From positions 25,017,448 through 25,081,447 of the forward strand of contig NC_045452.1 of assembly GCF_002776525.5 (NCBI RefSeq): 64,000 bases of DNA, written 5' to 3'. Below the pieces are notes generated by a model. The model saw only the letters and a list, made by a program, of their open reading frames with translations. It was not told the DNA's origin and ran no database searches. Positions 23,209-34,800 of the stretch are shown piece by piece; the first letter of the stretch is position 1, and every line of letters begins with the position of its first letter. A program made the translations under genes and the position numbers. This DNA comes from Piliocolobus tephrosceles (taxonomy: Eukaryota > Chordata > Mammalia > Primates > Cercopithecidae).

Positions 23209-26200
23209 GTAGGTGGGCGCGTGCGCTGGCCTGGGGATGAGCCTGGCCCTTTGCAAGGAGAGGCCTGGCCCAGGACAGAGGGTCTCCTCCAGGCAGGCCG
23301 CGGGCCACGGCATGGTTTCCCCAGCCCCATTTGGCAAGCCAGGGTGGGGAAGCTGTGGGCCTGTTGATTGCACAACTGAACTTTCTCCTCCTGGGCCCCT
23401 GGGGGGACGGGTCAGATGCCCACCCCACCCTGGCATCCCTGCCATGTTCACAGCTCCAGGCGGAAGCCGGCTTAGTGTGTGAAGGTTGGCTTTGGGCAGC
23501 GGCATGGATGCTCTCCAAGATTAACAACGGCAGTGATAGCCCCAAGAGCAGCTCCTCTGTTGAACTCCTGCCCAGTGCCAGCCTCATCTCATTCATACTC
23601 AACGCCCCCCCATGATAAGGGGCCTCCCAAGGACACAGGGCTTGCAAGTGTGGACCCCGCACAGCCCCCTTCAGGCTCAGTCTGGCCTGAGTCCCCTGGG
23701 ACTAGACCAGGGGAATTCCATCTGGAAAGGACGTGCTGGGAGGGGCAGGGCGCCTCTTGGTGGCTGTAGAGGGGACTGCACCCAGGAGGTGGGGAATTGA
23801 CTGCCTTCTGGAATGTTCCCTGCATACTGGTTCCATGTCAGCCCAATGCAGGGTGGGGACGCAGGTGCCAGGCACTCCAGGGGGCAGATAGCAGAGGCCA
23901 GGCCAGGCACCCAGCTTGATGGGAATAAGGCCCTGGAACCTGGGTGTCACCTGGGCCTCACCCCTTCCGGCCCAGGCCCTGCCCAGCCAGGCTCCCACAC
24001 TTTCCTGGCTCCAGTGACCCCACCCTGCTTGGCCTTCCTATACCAACTGGTCCCAGCCTCTCTTTGGGGGAACTCTTTGGGGCTCCCTGTGGCTCTGGAT
24101 AAGGCAAACCCCTCCTGAGTAGGTGAGAGCCAGGGCTCTGGCCCCGGCCGACCGGACTTTATCCACTGATGGCCTGCCAAGAGATCTCAGTCACTTCACC
24201 GCCTGTGCCTGTCTCCTCACTGTAAAGGGGGTGCTGATACTGCCTGCCTTGCAGCATTATCAGGAGGCTGAAATGAGTGAATGCTTGGGAAGTGGTAGGG
24301 CCTGGCTCCTGTGAGTGCTGGAGGGCATCGGCTACTGTTACTGGTGGTGCTACTGTTGCCCTGTGTTAATCGCTCCCAGGACCAGGCCTCCCCCTGGACC
24401 TCAGCCTGCAGTCACAGACCGACTCGGGGTCTCACATCTGCCTCACAGCCTTTGCATGTCCTGTTTCCTCCCCTGAAAAACTCCTATTCATCCTTTAAGG
24501 CCCAGCCCAAATGTCCTATCCTCTATGCAGTGCCCTGGCTAGGTTAAGACCCTCCTTTCTACCTATTCACACCACGTGCTTCCCCTTCATAGCAGTGACA
24601 GTGACAATAATGGCAGGTATTTATTGAGTGTCCTATATGCTGGGTATCGCATGAAGCACTGCCAGTGTGCTAATTAGAATCCCTACAGCAACCCTATGAA
24701 AAATGAAGGCCCAGAGAGGTCAGGCAACTTCCCTGAGATCACACAGCCGTCAGTGACAGGTCACGCATGAGCCGTCACTGTGTCACTCGGAGGTGGGCAA
24801 GCCTCCTGGCCTTGTTCCTAATGGTGGTCTGAACCACGGCCTCTGTTTCAGGTACGGCTCCTACCTGGTCTGGAAAGAGCTGGGAGGCTTCACAGAGGAG
24901 GCTGTGGTTCCCCTGGGTCTCTACACCGGGCAGCTGGCCCTGAACTGGGCGTGGCCCATCTTCTTTGGTGCCCGACAAATGGGCTGGGTAAGTGTGGCTA
25001 CAGCATGTGTCCCTGATCCCTGGATCCAACCCTTGGAGGCCCTGGGGCATCACATATGAGACTGGGCCAGTATCTGTAGGCGGGGCCAGGGGAGGCCAAA
25101 GGCCATGTCTCTCTAGCTCTAAGCAGCCCACGCCCTGGAGCCTCCCCTCTACTGACTCTCCTTCAGTGAGGGAAGCTACTAAGGCAGAAGGGGTTGCAGG
25201 GTGGGTTTGGGGGCCACTGTATAGGAAAACCCACATGAAGCCTGGTACTGTGTGGGCAGGGTCACTGGCCCCTCTACATGACAGCTTCTTCTTTTTTTTT
25301 TTTTTGAGACAGAATCTCACTCTCTCACCCAGGCTGGAGTGCAGTGGTGAGATCTCAGCTCACTGCAACCTCCGCCTCCCAGGTTCAAGCAATTCTCCTG
25401 CTTCAGCCTCCTGAGTAGTTGGGACTACAGGCACATGCCACCATGCCTGGCTAATTTTTTTATTTTTAATAGAGACAGGGATTTCTTTTTTTTTTTTTTA
25501 GACAGTGTCTTGCTCTGTTGGCCAGCCTGGAGTGCAGTGGCGCCATCTCGGCTCACTGCAAGCTCCGCCTCCTGGGTTCACGACATTCTCTTGCCTCAGC
25601 CTCCCGAGTAGCTGGGACTACAGGCGCCCCCCACTACACCCGGCTAATTTTTTGTATTTTTAGTAGAGATGGCGTTTCTCTGTGTTAACCAGGGTCGTCT
25701 CGATCTCCTGACCTCATGATCCGCCCGCCTCAGCCTCCCAAAGTGCTGGGATTACAGGCATTAGCCACTGTGCCTGGCCTTAAGACAGGGTTTTACCATA
25801 CTGGTTAGGTTGGTCTTGAACTCCTGACTTCAGGCGATCCACCCGTCTTGGCCTCCCGAAGTGTTGAGATTACAGGCGTGAGCCACTGTACCTGAAAAAC
25901 AGCAGGTTTTTGTTTGGGCCTTGTAGTAATGCTGGAAGGTCAGCGCTGCCCTCAGTGGAGGCTCTGAGCTCAGAGAGGAGAAGGGACCTGCAAGACCTCT
26001 CTAAGCCACCACCGCACCCTTGAACAAACCGAGTTCACTTCAGGCATGTCACGTGCACCCCACACATGGCATGGGTCACGCAGGACTGTTCCCATTTTAC
26101 AGATGAGGAAACTGAGGCTGAGATGGGGGAGGGGCTTGGCCAGGTCACTCAAGGGTGGAGTGGGGGTGAGTGAGGCTCCTGACTCCCAAATCCAGCAGGA

Positions 26201-26465
26201 GTTGGGCAGTGGGACACGCACTTGGGTGGACGTGGTGCCTCAGGCCTCCCTGTCCTTCCTCCCCCAATCTCTGCAGGCCCTGGTGGATCTCCTGTTGGTC
26301 AGTGGGGCAGCGACAGCCACTACCGTGGCCTGGTACCAGGTGAGCCCGCTGGCCGCCCGCCTGCTCTACCCCTACCTGGCCTGGCTGGCCTTCGCGACCA
26401 CGCTCAACTACTGTGTATGGCGGGACAACCGTGGCTGGCGTGGGGGCCGGCGGCTGCCAGAGTGA
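23027..26465 (+). CDS. TSPO: TSPO, 18-kDa translocator protein (168 aa; one Pro shorter than human)
   Basis: TSPO (peripheral benzodiazepine receptor) is a five-helix protein of the outer mitochondrial membrane that binds cholesterol, porphyrins and drugs such as PK11195. Three coding exons (23027-23208, 24852-24987, 26277-26465) join to 168 codons with consensus GT-AG sites. The cholesterol-recognition (CRAC) Leu, Tyr and Arg are at residues 149, 151 and 155. The position of the human drug-binding polymorphism (A147T) is Ala146 here. After Trp95 there is one proline (CCC, 24955-24957) where human and mouse have two, an in-frame 3-nt loss that shifts later residues by one. The protein ends in the usual RRLPE. 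ATG 23027 lies 29 nt into exon 2, in the context GCAGCCATGG. The shortened Pro site is either a lineage variant or a base-calling error in a C-run. Confidence 0.97.
24141..24330 (+). mobile_element. MIR
   Basis: TCTCCTCACTGTAAAGGGGG within a MIR-like order of elements. Confidence 0.45.
24600..24780 (-). mobile_element. MIR
   Basis: TATTTATTGAGTGTCCTATA, then CCCAGAGAGGTCAGGCAACT and GATCACACAGCCGTCAG; ends about 70 bp before TSPO exon 3. Confidence 0.6.
24852..24987 (+). CDS. TSPO: TSPO exon 3
   Basis: 136 nt between the acceptor CTGTTTCAG and the donor GGCTGG|GTAAGT. It encodes Gly61 (last base) to Trp106. It contains the NWAWPIFFG segment of helix 3, where human has NWAWPPIFFG, so the exon is 3 nt shorter than expected. 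Confidence 0.96.
25288..25893 (-). mobile_element. Nested Alus: AluY inserted into an older Alu
   Basis: Outer antisense Alu at 25288-25483 and 25785-25893; inner antisense AluY at about 25484-25780. AGACAGGG flanks the inner copy. Lies in TSPO intron 3. Confidence 0.88.
26085..26160 (-). mobile_element. MIR fragment
   Basis: CCCATTTTACAGATGAGGAA and GAGGCTGAGATGG. Confidence 0.5.
26277..26465 (+). CDS. TSPO: TSPO exon 4, coding part
   Basis: Starts after the acceptor CTCTGCAG and encodes residues 107-168 and a TGA stop. It includes the last two helices and the CRAC motif. Arg is present at both positions equivalent to human residues 159 and 162. Confidence 0.96.
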   Translation, partial: ALVDLLLVSGAATATTVAWYQVSPLAARLLYPYLAWLAFATTLNYCVWRDNRGWRGGRRLPE

Positions 26466-26710
26466 GTGCCTGGCCCACCAGGGACTGCAGCTGCACCAGC
26501 AGGTGCCATCAGTGATGGTGGCTGTCACGCTTTCACAACCACTGGGCCTGCTAGTCTGTCAGGGCCTTGGCCCAGGGGGTCAGCAGAGCTTCAGAGGTGG
26601 CCCCACCTGAGCCCCCACCCAGGAGCAGTGTCCTGTGCTTTCTGCATGCTCAGAGCATGTTCTCGGAACATGGAATTTTGTAAGCTGAATAAAGTTTTTG
26701 ACTTCCTTTA
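26466..26710 (+). other. TSPO: TSPO 3' UTR
   Basis: About 245 nt from the stop codon to the presumed cleavage site, 15-20 nt after AATAAA. It contains no Alu. The length fits the short 3' UTR of the human gene. Confidence 0.8.
26688..26693 (+). terminator. TSPO: TSPO polyadenylation signal AATAAA
   Basis: Canonical AATAAA followed by AGTTTTTGACTTCC and a U-rich stretch, the expected downstream element. Confidence 0.85.
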
Positions 26711-27636
26711 CCATGGCCTTTTTGCTTGGGTGGGACCCCCGGCCACAGGGAAGAGGGGGAGCTGGGGCTGCACTGGAGCTCGTCTCTGCGGGATCCGCCT
26801 GGGCTGCCTTCTCCACACAGGGCTGGATCCGGCTGGGGTTGCCCCGCGCTTCCTGGGACACTCCCGAAGCCCTGCAGGAGATGAACAGAGCAGCCCTGGG
26901 TGCCACCCTGGAGCCCACACTGGTGCAGACCCAGCTGGGGCCGTGGGCTTTGGCAGAGGGAGGAGGTCCTGTCCACTTCTCATGGCTTCCGGGATGCTCA
27001 GCCCAGGCCCTTGAATGGCTGGGCCCACAACCACTGTCGAATGCCTAGTCCTGCCCAATGCATGGCCCTCAGCTGGTTTTACCCAGGATAGAGCTGGGGG
27101 TGCTGACTGCCCCGTCCCCCGGGGGCCCAGGCTTATGGCAGCTTCACTGCACCAGGGATAGCCCCACAAACACCCAGTTGGCTCAAGAGGGTGTCCCAGG
27201 CAGGAAAGGTTAGGTCCCGACTCCAGCAGACAGGGCCTCCTTGCTGGCCCAGAGTGGCCAGGATTGGAGGTGTCACAGCCACTCACTCCCTCACCCTGAC
27301 TTCCAACTGGGCGACCCATGACCTCTCCAGGCAGCTGTTTGGAGTAAACGAGCCAAGAACCATAGGCAGCCAAGAACCACACGCAGCGCTCCCCCATCCT
27401 GCTATTGGTCACCACACCCATGCAGCACTCGGCAACACAGCCTACGGCTCCCTCCCCGCGGCCAGGCCTGACCTGCTGGGCGTTTTGTTTTTGGCGGCTA
27501 AGTTCATTCAAACTGGCAAAATGTTCACAGAGAGCTTGCCATCACTCAGCAGCCCGTGGCTGCTGCTTCCTCTCCTTTCTCCCCAACTCCTGTGCCCTCT
27601 CCCGACCCGAACCTCAAACGTAACCTGATGTTCACA

Positions 27637-27765
27637 AAAGCTTGGACACAGTGGCTCACACCGGTAATCCCAGCACTTTGCGAGGCTGAGGCGGGAGGGC
27701 TGCTTGAGGCGAGGTGTTTGAGACCAGCCTGGGCAACACAGGGAGACTCTGTCTATACCATCCAC
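27637..27765 (+). mobile_element. FLAM (free left Alu monomer)
   Basis: Single monomer from CTTGGACACAGTGGCTCACA to GTCTATACC. Confidence 0.8.
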
Positions 27766-27767
27766 TC

Positions 27768-27814
27768 TGGCGCACGCACACCACACCCACACCCACATCC
27801 ACACACACACACAC
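27768..27814. repeat. CA-rich simple repeat
   Basis: CACACC and CA units directly after a FLAM. Confidence 0.85.
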
Positions 27815-28593
27815 GAAAGAATGAACAGCTCAGGGAAAAGATGAGCAGACAGTCGACTGCATTCTTCTGACAGAAGGGATGGCTCCCGCCCAGGGGCTGA
27901 GCCGCTCCATCCTGACCCTCAGCCTCCCGCTCCCTCGACTCTGGCAGAGTTTGATGCCCGACAGATCACACTCTGCAGGACCTAACAGCTTCGTGGCCAC
28001 AGGCACTCAGCTGAGCTCTCAGCCCACATGGCTTTCCTGATGCTCACCGGTGCAGAGGAGCCAGCTGGGGAGCCTCTGTGTATCCTTTTTATTATTTCTG
28101 AAGTTCTCCAAGACGCTCAGAGTTGAATCCCTCCAGAGCTCTGTGCAACATTAATCCAGGCAGCGGATGGCAGAGAGGTCCTAGCTAGCAAGAAACTTAC
28201 AGGCCAGGCTGTCTCCTGCTCCAGCATGCCAGCGAGCAGGCACCATCCCTGCAGGGCACAGGGGTATCCTCTGAAGTGTCAAGGGTCACCTGAGTGCATG
28301 CCAGACACTTAGGGATTGGAGAAAGTGCAACCCAGACTTCTGCCATCTCCGCCCAACTCGTGGGGTTGTTCATCTGTAGCAAATATCCCACATGGCTCCC
28401 GCTGGCCACAAAACACGCACTACCACAAAAACGCCCTGGAAAAACTGGCGAGAAGAGAATGCATTTAGCATTTCATCTGCCGGCTTCTTTTTAACAGCCT
28501 GGCGACGTTTCCCCTGCTCGTAACAGACAACATTACCCCCTTTTCTAAGCTGCTGTCATCCACTAGGGACTTAAGGCTTTGATGCTGAGTGGG

Positions 28594-28875
28594 TTTATTA
28601 TTCTTTGAGACAGAGTCATGCTGTCGCCCAGGCTGGAGTGCAGTGGCGCCATCTTGGCTCACTGCAACCTCTGCCTCCCAGGTTCAAGCAATTCTCAGCT
28701 TCCAGAGTAGCCAGGATTGCAGGTGCGTACCACCATGCCTGGCTAATTTTTGTATTTTTAGTAGGATGGGATTTCAATACATTGGGCAGCCTGGTCTCAA
28801 ACTCCTGACCTCAAGTGATCCGCTTGCCTCGGCCTCCCATAGTGCTGGGATGACAGGCGTGAACCACTGTGGCTG
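28594..28875 (-). mobile_element. Alu
   Basis: Antisense, with short deletions. Confidence 0.9.
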
Positions 28876-29330
28876 GTCGATTCTGGCTTTGGATGGCTTC
28901 TTAACACAGATTGATGAGGCTGCAAATGAGTACCAGGAAGAAGTATTTAGTGGGATAAACATCTCCTGCCAACTGCCTCAGCACCTGGAGCCGGCTGGTC
29001 TTCCAGCTCATGGAATCCCTGGGTCTCCATGTTCACCCTTCCTTGGGGGTGTCCATTTGCAGTGAGCAGAGGTGCAAGGAGATGTGGGGACAGAGAACAG
29101 CTATCTACAAGCACGGAAAGCCTGGACCATGTGGTCTTGATTCTGGGGGCTGTCCCAGCTGCTCCCTGGGCACCAGGTTTTAAGTGAGCTGGGAACCAGT
29201 GAGAGCACTGGCCGCTGAGCTGGACAGAATTCATGTGGGCATCAGTCCTGAGGCCTTCCCTCGAAGGGAGGCTCAGGAGAGAAGCAGCGCAGTCCAGGCA
29301 GCCTGCCTCCGGGCCGCTCTGCCTTCTGTG

Positions 29331-29626
29331 TCTTTTTTTTTTTTTTTTTTGAGACGGAGTCTCACGCTGTCGTCAGGCTGGAGTGCAGTGGCTCACTGCA
29401 ACCTCCACCTCGCGGGTTCAAGCGTTTCTCCTGCCTCAGCCTTCTGAGTAGCTGGGACTACAGGCATGCACCACCATGCCTTGCAATTTTTTTTTTTTTT
29501 TTGTATTTTTAGTAGAGACGGGGTTTTACCATGTTGTCCAGGATGGTCTCGATCTCTTGACTTCGTGATCCGCCTGCCTCAGCCTCCCGAAGTGCTGGGA
29601 TTACAGGCGTGAGTCACCATGCCTGG
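29331..29626 (-). mobile_element. Alu
   Basis: Antisense, with an expanded T-run in the middle linker. Confidence 0.92.
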
Positions 29627-30034
29627 CCTGCCTTCTGAGTCTTAACCTCCTTGGGCACCATGTGGCGCTGCTGCCACCCACTGACAGTGTCCATGCACCT
29701 GCCCAGCAGGGGCCTCAGGGGCTCTGCAGATGCCCCAGTGGGCAGGGATTCTCACTGTCCCCACTCCAGGACAAGGAGGCAAGTGTGGGGAGGCCGCTAT
29801 CTCTAGGGCCACTAGGGCTGCGGGGCCACACGAGGACTGAGGCTCCTGGCCAGCCTGGAAATGATCCAGCACAGAGAAATCAGACTTTGGGGCTGGAGGC
29901 CTGCGATCTAAAGGCCATCTTATTTCTTCTCCCACTTTTTCTGGGTGACTTCTTGGTATTTGGGGTTTTTCAGCAACAGCCGGGGTGACAGGCCAGGCTG
30001 AGCCTGTGGCTCCGGGGTCCAAAGAGAAAGGAGG

Positions 30035-30361
30035 GGCCGGGCGTGGTGGCTCAAGCCTGTAATCCCAGCACTTTGGGAGGCCGAGACGGGCGAATCACGC
30101 GGTCAGGAGATCGAGACCATCCTGGCTAACATGGTGAAACCCCGTCTCTACTAAAAAAATACAAAAAACTAGCTGGGCGAGGTGGCGGGCGCCTGTAGTC
30201 CCAGCTACTTGGGAGGCTGAGGCAGGAGAATGGCATAAACCCAGGAGGCAGAGCTTTCAAGTGAGCTGAGATCCGGCCACTGCACTCCAGCCTGGGCGAC
30301 AGAGCAAGACTCTGTCTCAAAAAAAAAAAAACAAAAACAAACAAACAAACAAAAAACAAAA
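30035..30361 (+). mobile_element. AluY, Old World monkey type, with perfect target-site duplication
   Basis: Flanked by identical CAAAGAGAAAGGAGG at 30020-30034 and 30362-30376. The tail is A/AAAC-rich. It lies immediately past the TTLL12 cleavage region. Confidence 0.95.
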
Positions 30362-30377
30362 CAAAGAGAAAGGAGGG

Positions 30378-31698
30378 CAGAAGAGAAGATGGCCTTTATT
30401 GCAGCACGAACCAATAAAGGGGGACTGCATGTCAACAGCTCTCCAGGAGCTGCCAAAGGCGATGGGCCCGCCCTGCCCCTGCAACAGGCTCTCCAGGGGC
30501 TAGAGCATGGCTCCTCTCAGAAAGGGCAAGGTGTGCTTGTAAACAGGGGCCCAGACAACACGGAGAGAGGAGGCAGCATCACCGGGTGCAGCTTTGCTAC
30601 AAGAAAGATAGTTCTTAATTTCAAAGAGGAGACACCTCCACACCTAGCCCTGCCCTCCCACGTACTGGAAGGCTCTGGAAGTAGCTCCCGCCTGCCTGGG
30701 AAGTTAGGCCACCCACTGCCCGTGAGCTGGGCCCAGGCACACTGCAGCCACACAAAAAGACTGGCAGCTGACTCCTAATTTCAGAAACACAATTAGAAAA
30801 GAACTGGAATTTTACATTTTCCTCCCATACATTAAAAAATAAGAAAAAGTCAACATTTTGACTGTAGACCCTGGTAGGTGGCATCTGACTTTAACCTGAC
30901 GTTCTCCTTGGAATCCTTTTCTGTCAGTGCTCCGCCGTTCACAACCAGTCCCAGCCCCAGGCGCCCCTTGCCGAAGGATCCTGGCCCATCTCAGACGAGG
31001 GCGGGACTCCGCGGAGTGCCCAGTGAGCAGGGCAACCACTGGGAAGACAGATACTGACTTCCCTGTCGGGGTCTGTGACCCTCAGCAAACGGAGAAGTTA
31101 ACGGTGGCCTCCTGCCAGGACCTCAGCAGGAGGTTTGCTGGAATGGGTGATAAGGCAGGCTTGCCGGGTGGTGGCCTCAGGCTGCTCCTGGGCCCCCGTC
31201 GCATAGAGCCCTGTGGGTGCAGTGTGGGGCCCCACACCCATCCTGAGGTCATCCTGATGCGTAAGAGCAGAGACCCCGGAAGAGAAACCTGCCCGGTAGA
31301 ACCCTGCTCCCGAGGACACCTTGTCTCACTCCACGGAACCCTTCCCCCAGCACCCCTGGAAACACAGCAGCCAGGAACAAATTCTCCAGGCCAGGAACGA
31401 AGCCCTTGGCTAAACTGGAGACTCATCAGTGCGTGGATGGTGGTGAGGGGTGAGGGCAGGGCCTGGGGCGGTGCTCAGCCCTGGGGACAGCATCACTGTC
31501 CTGCTCTGATCCACAGGTGGGAGGAGGACGCTGCTCCCGGAGTGTGAGGCCGGGAGGATGGCTTGGGAGGACAGAGGCCTGGGGCTGAGGCTATGCCCAG
31601 AGCTGGTGTGGGGAGGGGCATGGGGGCCTTTGCAGAAGCAGCTCAGAGAACCGAGGCTGGAATCCGTCCCCAGCACAGGTTTTGGGGACAGCGAGTGC
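30378..31698 (-). other. TTLL12: TTLL12 3' UTR
   Basis: About 1.3 kb of Alu-free sequence from the stop codon to the presumed cleavage site. The length fits the human mRNA of about 3.4 kb. The cleavage site is inferred to lie 15-25 nt past the AATAAA. Confidence 0.75.
30395..30400 (-). terminator. TTLL12: TTLL12 polyadenylation signal AATAAA
   Basis: TTTATT on the plus strand reads as AATAAA in the gene sense. The GU/U-rich tract 20-50 nt further downstream is the reverse of a young AluY's A-rich tail (see 30035-30361). Confidence 0.75.
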
Positions 31699-31850
31699 CT
31701 AGACAAGGCAGGTAACGTGGCAGCCGCTGGGCTGGTCCAGAAATAAGGTGCTGAAGACGTCGTTGAAGAAGGTGGGGTGGTACCTGCAGGCTCGCTCACA
31801 GTCGGGGTTGAAGTTCACCTCCAGGATCTGCGGCTGCATCACCCGCTTTC
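31699..31850 (-). CDS. TTLL12: TTLL12 exon 14, coding part (residues 595-644)
   Basis: 152 nt including a TAG stop (31701-31699). The acceptor is TGCCGTCAG. It encodes the TTL-family EVNFNPDCERA loop and ends in GCHVTCLV. Confidence 0.96.
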
Positions 31851-34800
31851 CTGACGGCAAAAAGCGCAGCAGAGTGTGAAGGCTCGTTGGCTTCACTCTG
31901 CAGGGGCAAGGGCCTGGGGACCCAGCAAATGCTGGGGAGGCCGTGAACCTGGGCTGATTCCCAGGGGATGAGTGGGGCAAGCCCGGACCTAGAACTTGGG
32001 TTTCTTGACTTTGTTGGGGAGGTCTGGCCTGACATCTCTTTCTCCAGGAAAGGCCAGGGCTGCCTCTAGCTCTAGGGATGACAGCCTGGCCCTTTAAGCT
32101 TGGATGTTCAGTTTAGTCAAAACAAAGTAGACATGCAGCAGCGGTGGAGAGTGTGTGGGTCTGGCACAGGGGAGGCCAGCCAGGGTGGTGTGGGTTGGGG
32201 TCAGGGTGCCTTTCACATGGGTCCCCTGTCCTGTGGGCTCTTCCCTGACACAGAGGCCCAATCCGCAGCTCGTCCCCTACAGTCTCTGCACCGCAGGCAC
32301 TTCCCTTCCCTGTGGGCTGAGCCAGGGCTTTCCCCAGCCCAGATTCCTGGCTGATTCAAGGCATGTGGCTGGCTGGCAGAGGGGGCGCCTGCTGGTTTGG
32401 ATCAGGAGATGGGGCGCCCCTCTTACCATCTGGGCCGTTGTCCCACTTCAGCATGAGGTCGACAGCATACATGGCCCGGGATGAGGGGTAGTCGCAGAGG
32501 CCCAGGGGCGGCGGCTTGGCACAGGCCACCTGGAACAGCTCCATGAAGGCCCGGAAGATCTCAGCCTGGGGACCCAGGAGGCTGAGTTACGAGGCCTGCT
32601 CAGAACAGCCTCTCAATAGGGGGTTTGCTGCCCCTGTCCAAGCCCCAGGCCCCACATGGTCCAAGTCACCCCTTCCCACATCTTCATGTCTCTAGACCTC
32701 GCCACGGCCACCTCCACCCAGCACCTGCCCTCTTACTCCTGGCACCCACCTTCTGCAAATCTGCCCATCTCTCCTGCCTCAGACCCCCGTTGCTCCCTAC
32801 TCCCCAAGGAGCTCAACACAGCACTCAGAATGCTGCTGCCGGACATGGGGGCCCGGCCTACGTCTCCAGATGACTGGGATTCCGGGGCCAGGCAGCGCTG
32901 CCGCCCTCCGGCTGTCCCAGGGGTGCCCCACAAGCCCCTCCAGCTCCCTCCCTCTCAGGAACACTCACAAACGCCCAGGGTGAAAGGGAGGGGAGCCCAC
33001 GCTGTCTCGCTAGCCTCTGGGGAGAAGGACCAACTGCAGAGGACAAAGGTCCCTCCCAGCCCACACCAGCCGAGAGGGAGAAGAGCAGCTCCTGCAGGCT
33101 CCCAGCCCAGGACCTGCCCCACTGGCCTGCAATGGTGTGCAGGACAGGACTTACCTGGACATCCGTCCAGGGAAATTCTGGGTATTGTTTCTCAAACTCG
33201 GGGATGAACTCTTCACAGTGCACCTACAACAGACACAGGGCCCATCACGCTCCACACAGGGCCCATCACGCTCCGCACAGAGTCCAAATCACGCAGGGTC
33301 CATCACGCCCCGCGCAGGGCCTATCATCACGCCCCGCACAGGGTCCATCATCACGGCCCGCACAGGCCCATCATCGCGCTCCGCACAGGCCCATCATCGC
33401 GCTCCGCACAGGGCCCATNNNNNNNNNNNNNNNNNNNNNNNNNNNNNNNNNNNNNNNNNNNNNNNNNNNNNNNNNNNNNNNNNNNNNNNNNNNNNNNNNN
33501 NNNNNNNNNNNNNNNNNNCCCATCATCAGGCCCCACACAGGGCCCATCATCAGGTTCCGCACAGGCCCTGCCGGGCAGGGGAGCAGGCAGCCTGCCACTG
33601 CCTGGACCAGGAGCTTCTGACATTGGGTGGGTGGGGGTTCCAGGAGCAGGCAGCCAGCCCCAGCCCCTCAGGGTCCAAACAGGAGGTAGGAGATGGAGTC
33701 TGGGGTCCGGGTCTTACTGCGTGACTCTAGACAAACAGATTAACTTCTCTGAGCCCGTTTCCTCCTCTGTGAAGTGGATAAATGTGCCCTGCCCAGTAAA
33801 CTGACTTTGCCAGGCGGCTGTGAAGCTCACGCGAGACACTGAACATCGAGAGCTCCAGAAACTGCAGAGCCCGAGCCAGCACCCGCCCTCACACTCAGCT
33901 CAGCACAGTGCGAAGGAGGCGGAGCTCAGAACCCCCGCGGGGCCCGCCTGTGCCCTGGCTCAGCACCAGCTCAGAGTGCTTGAGGGACGCAAGATCTTTT
34001 TGGCCTCAAGACTTTACCCAAAACACACCCGATGAAGGTGGCAGTTGGCTCAGGTTTCTCCCAGTAAAGGACAAGCCAGGAAAGGCCCCTACGGAAGCCC
34101 GCCATCCACGCCGTGCTGGACGCACGTCCCCAGGCCCAGGGCTCCAGGAGAGGGCTCTTGGGATGACCCCCGCAGTACAGAAGGGAGGGGCTCGGAACCT
34201 GAGGGCGACTTCCAACAACGTCCTGGGGCCTGCTGGGGGCTCTCGGTCCCAGGGAGTAGGCTTCAACACAGGCAAGGATAAGAGGGACAGAAGCAACAGG
34301 ACCTCTGGGTCCCTGTGAGGAGTGTGTGCTGGTACAGTCACCAGGCCATGGCAGGGCCCCTTCTCCAAGTCCTCCAGAGGACTCCTCAGACTTGGGCATG
34401 GACAGGTGCCTCCACGCGTGTTCACGTGCCACGGTTTATTGTTAGCGGAGACCTCGGATAACCACCTGTAGCCACCCTTAGCAACAACCCTGAGCCTCAA
34501 AACACACCACTCAGCCAACAAAGCGAGCTGCAGAAGGATCCGCTCCACAAGATGGTATTTACATAAAAATCTAAGTAGGAGGCAGGGCGTGGTGGCTCAT
34601 GTCTGTAATCCCAGCACTTTGTGGGGCCGAGGCAGGTAGATCGCTTGAGTCCAGGAGTTTGAGACAAGCCTGGGCAACATGGCGAAACCCCGTCTCTACT
34701 AAAAATACAAAAAAATTAGCTGGGCGTGGAGGTGCGTGCCCGTAGTCCCAGCTACTTTAGGGGGCTGAGGCAGAAGGATGGCTTAAACCCAGGACACTGA

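Larger units (their letters stand above)
26711..30379. other. TSPO-TTLL12 tail-to-tail spacer
   Basis: Single-copy GC-rich DNA to about 27630, then a FLAM, a CA-rich repeat, three Alus and unassigned sequence (27840-28590, 28880-29330, 29630-30030). No gene is supported. Confidence 0.6.

Noticed and set aside
33236..33572. Possible CRISPR-like direct repeats
   Set aside because: Units are contiguous and degenerate with no unique spacers, in a primate intron; a minisatellite.
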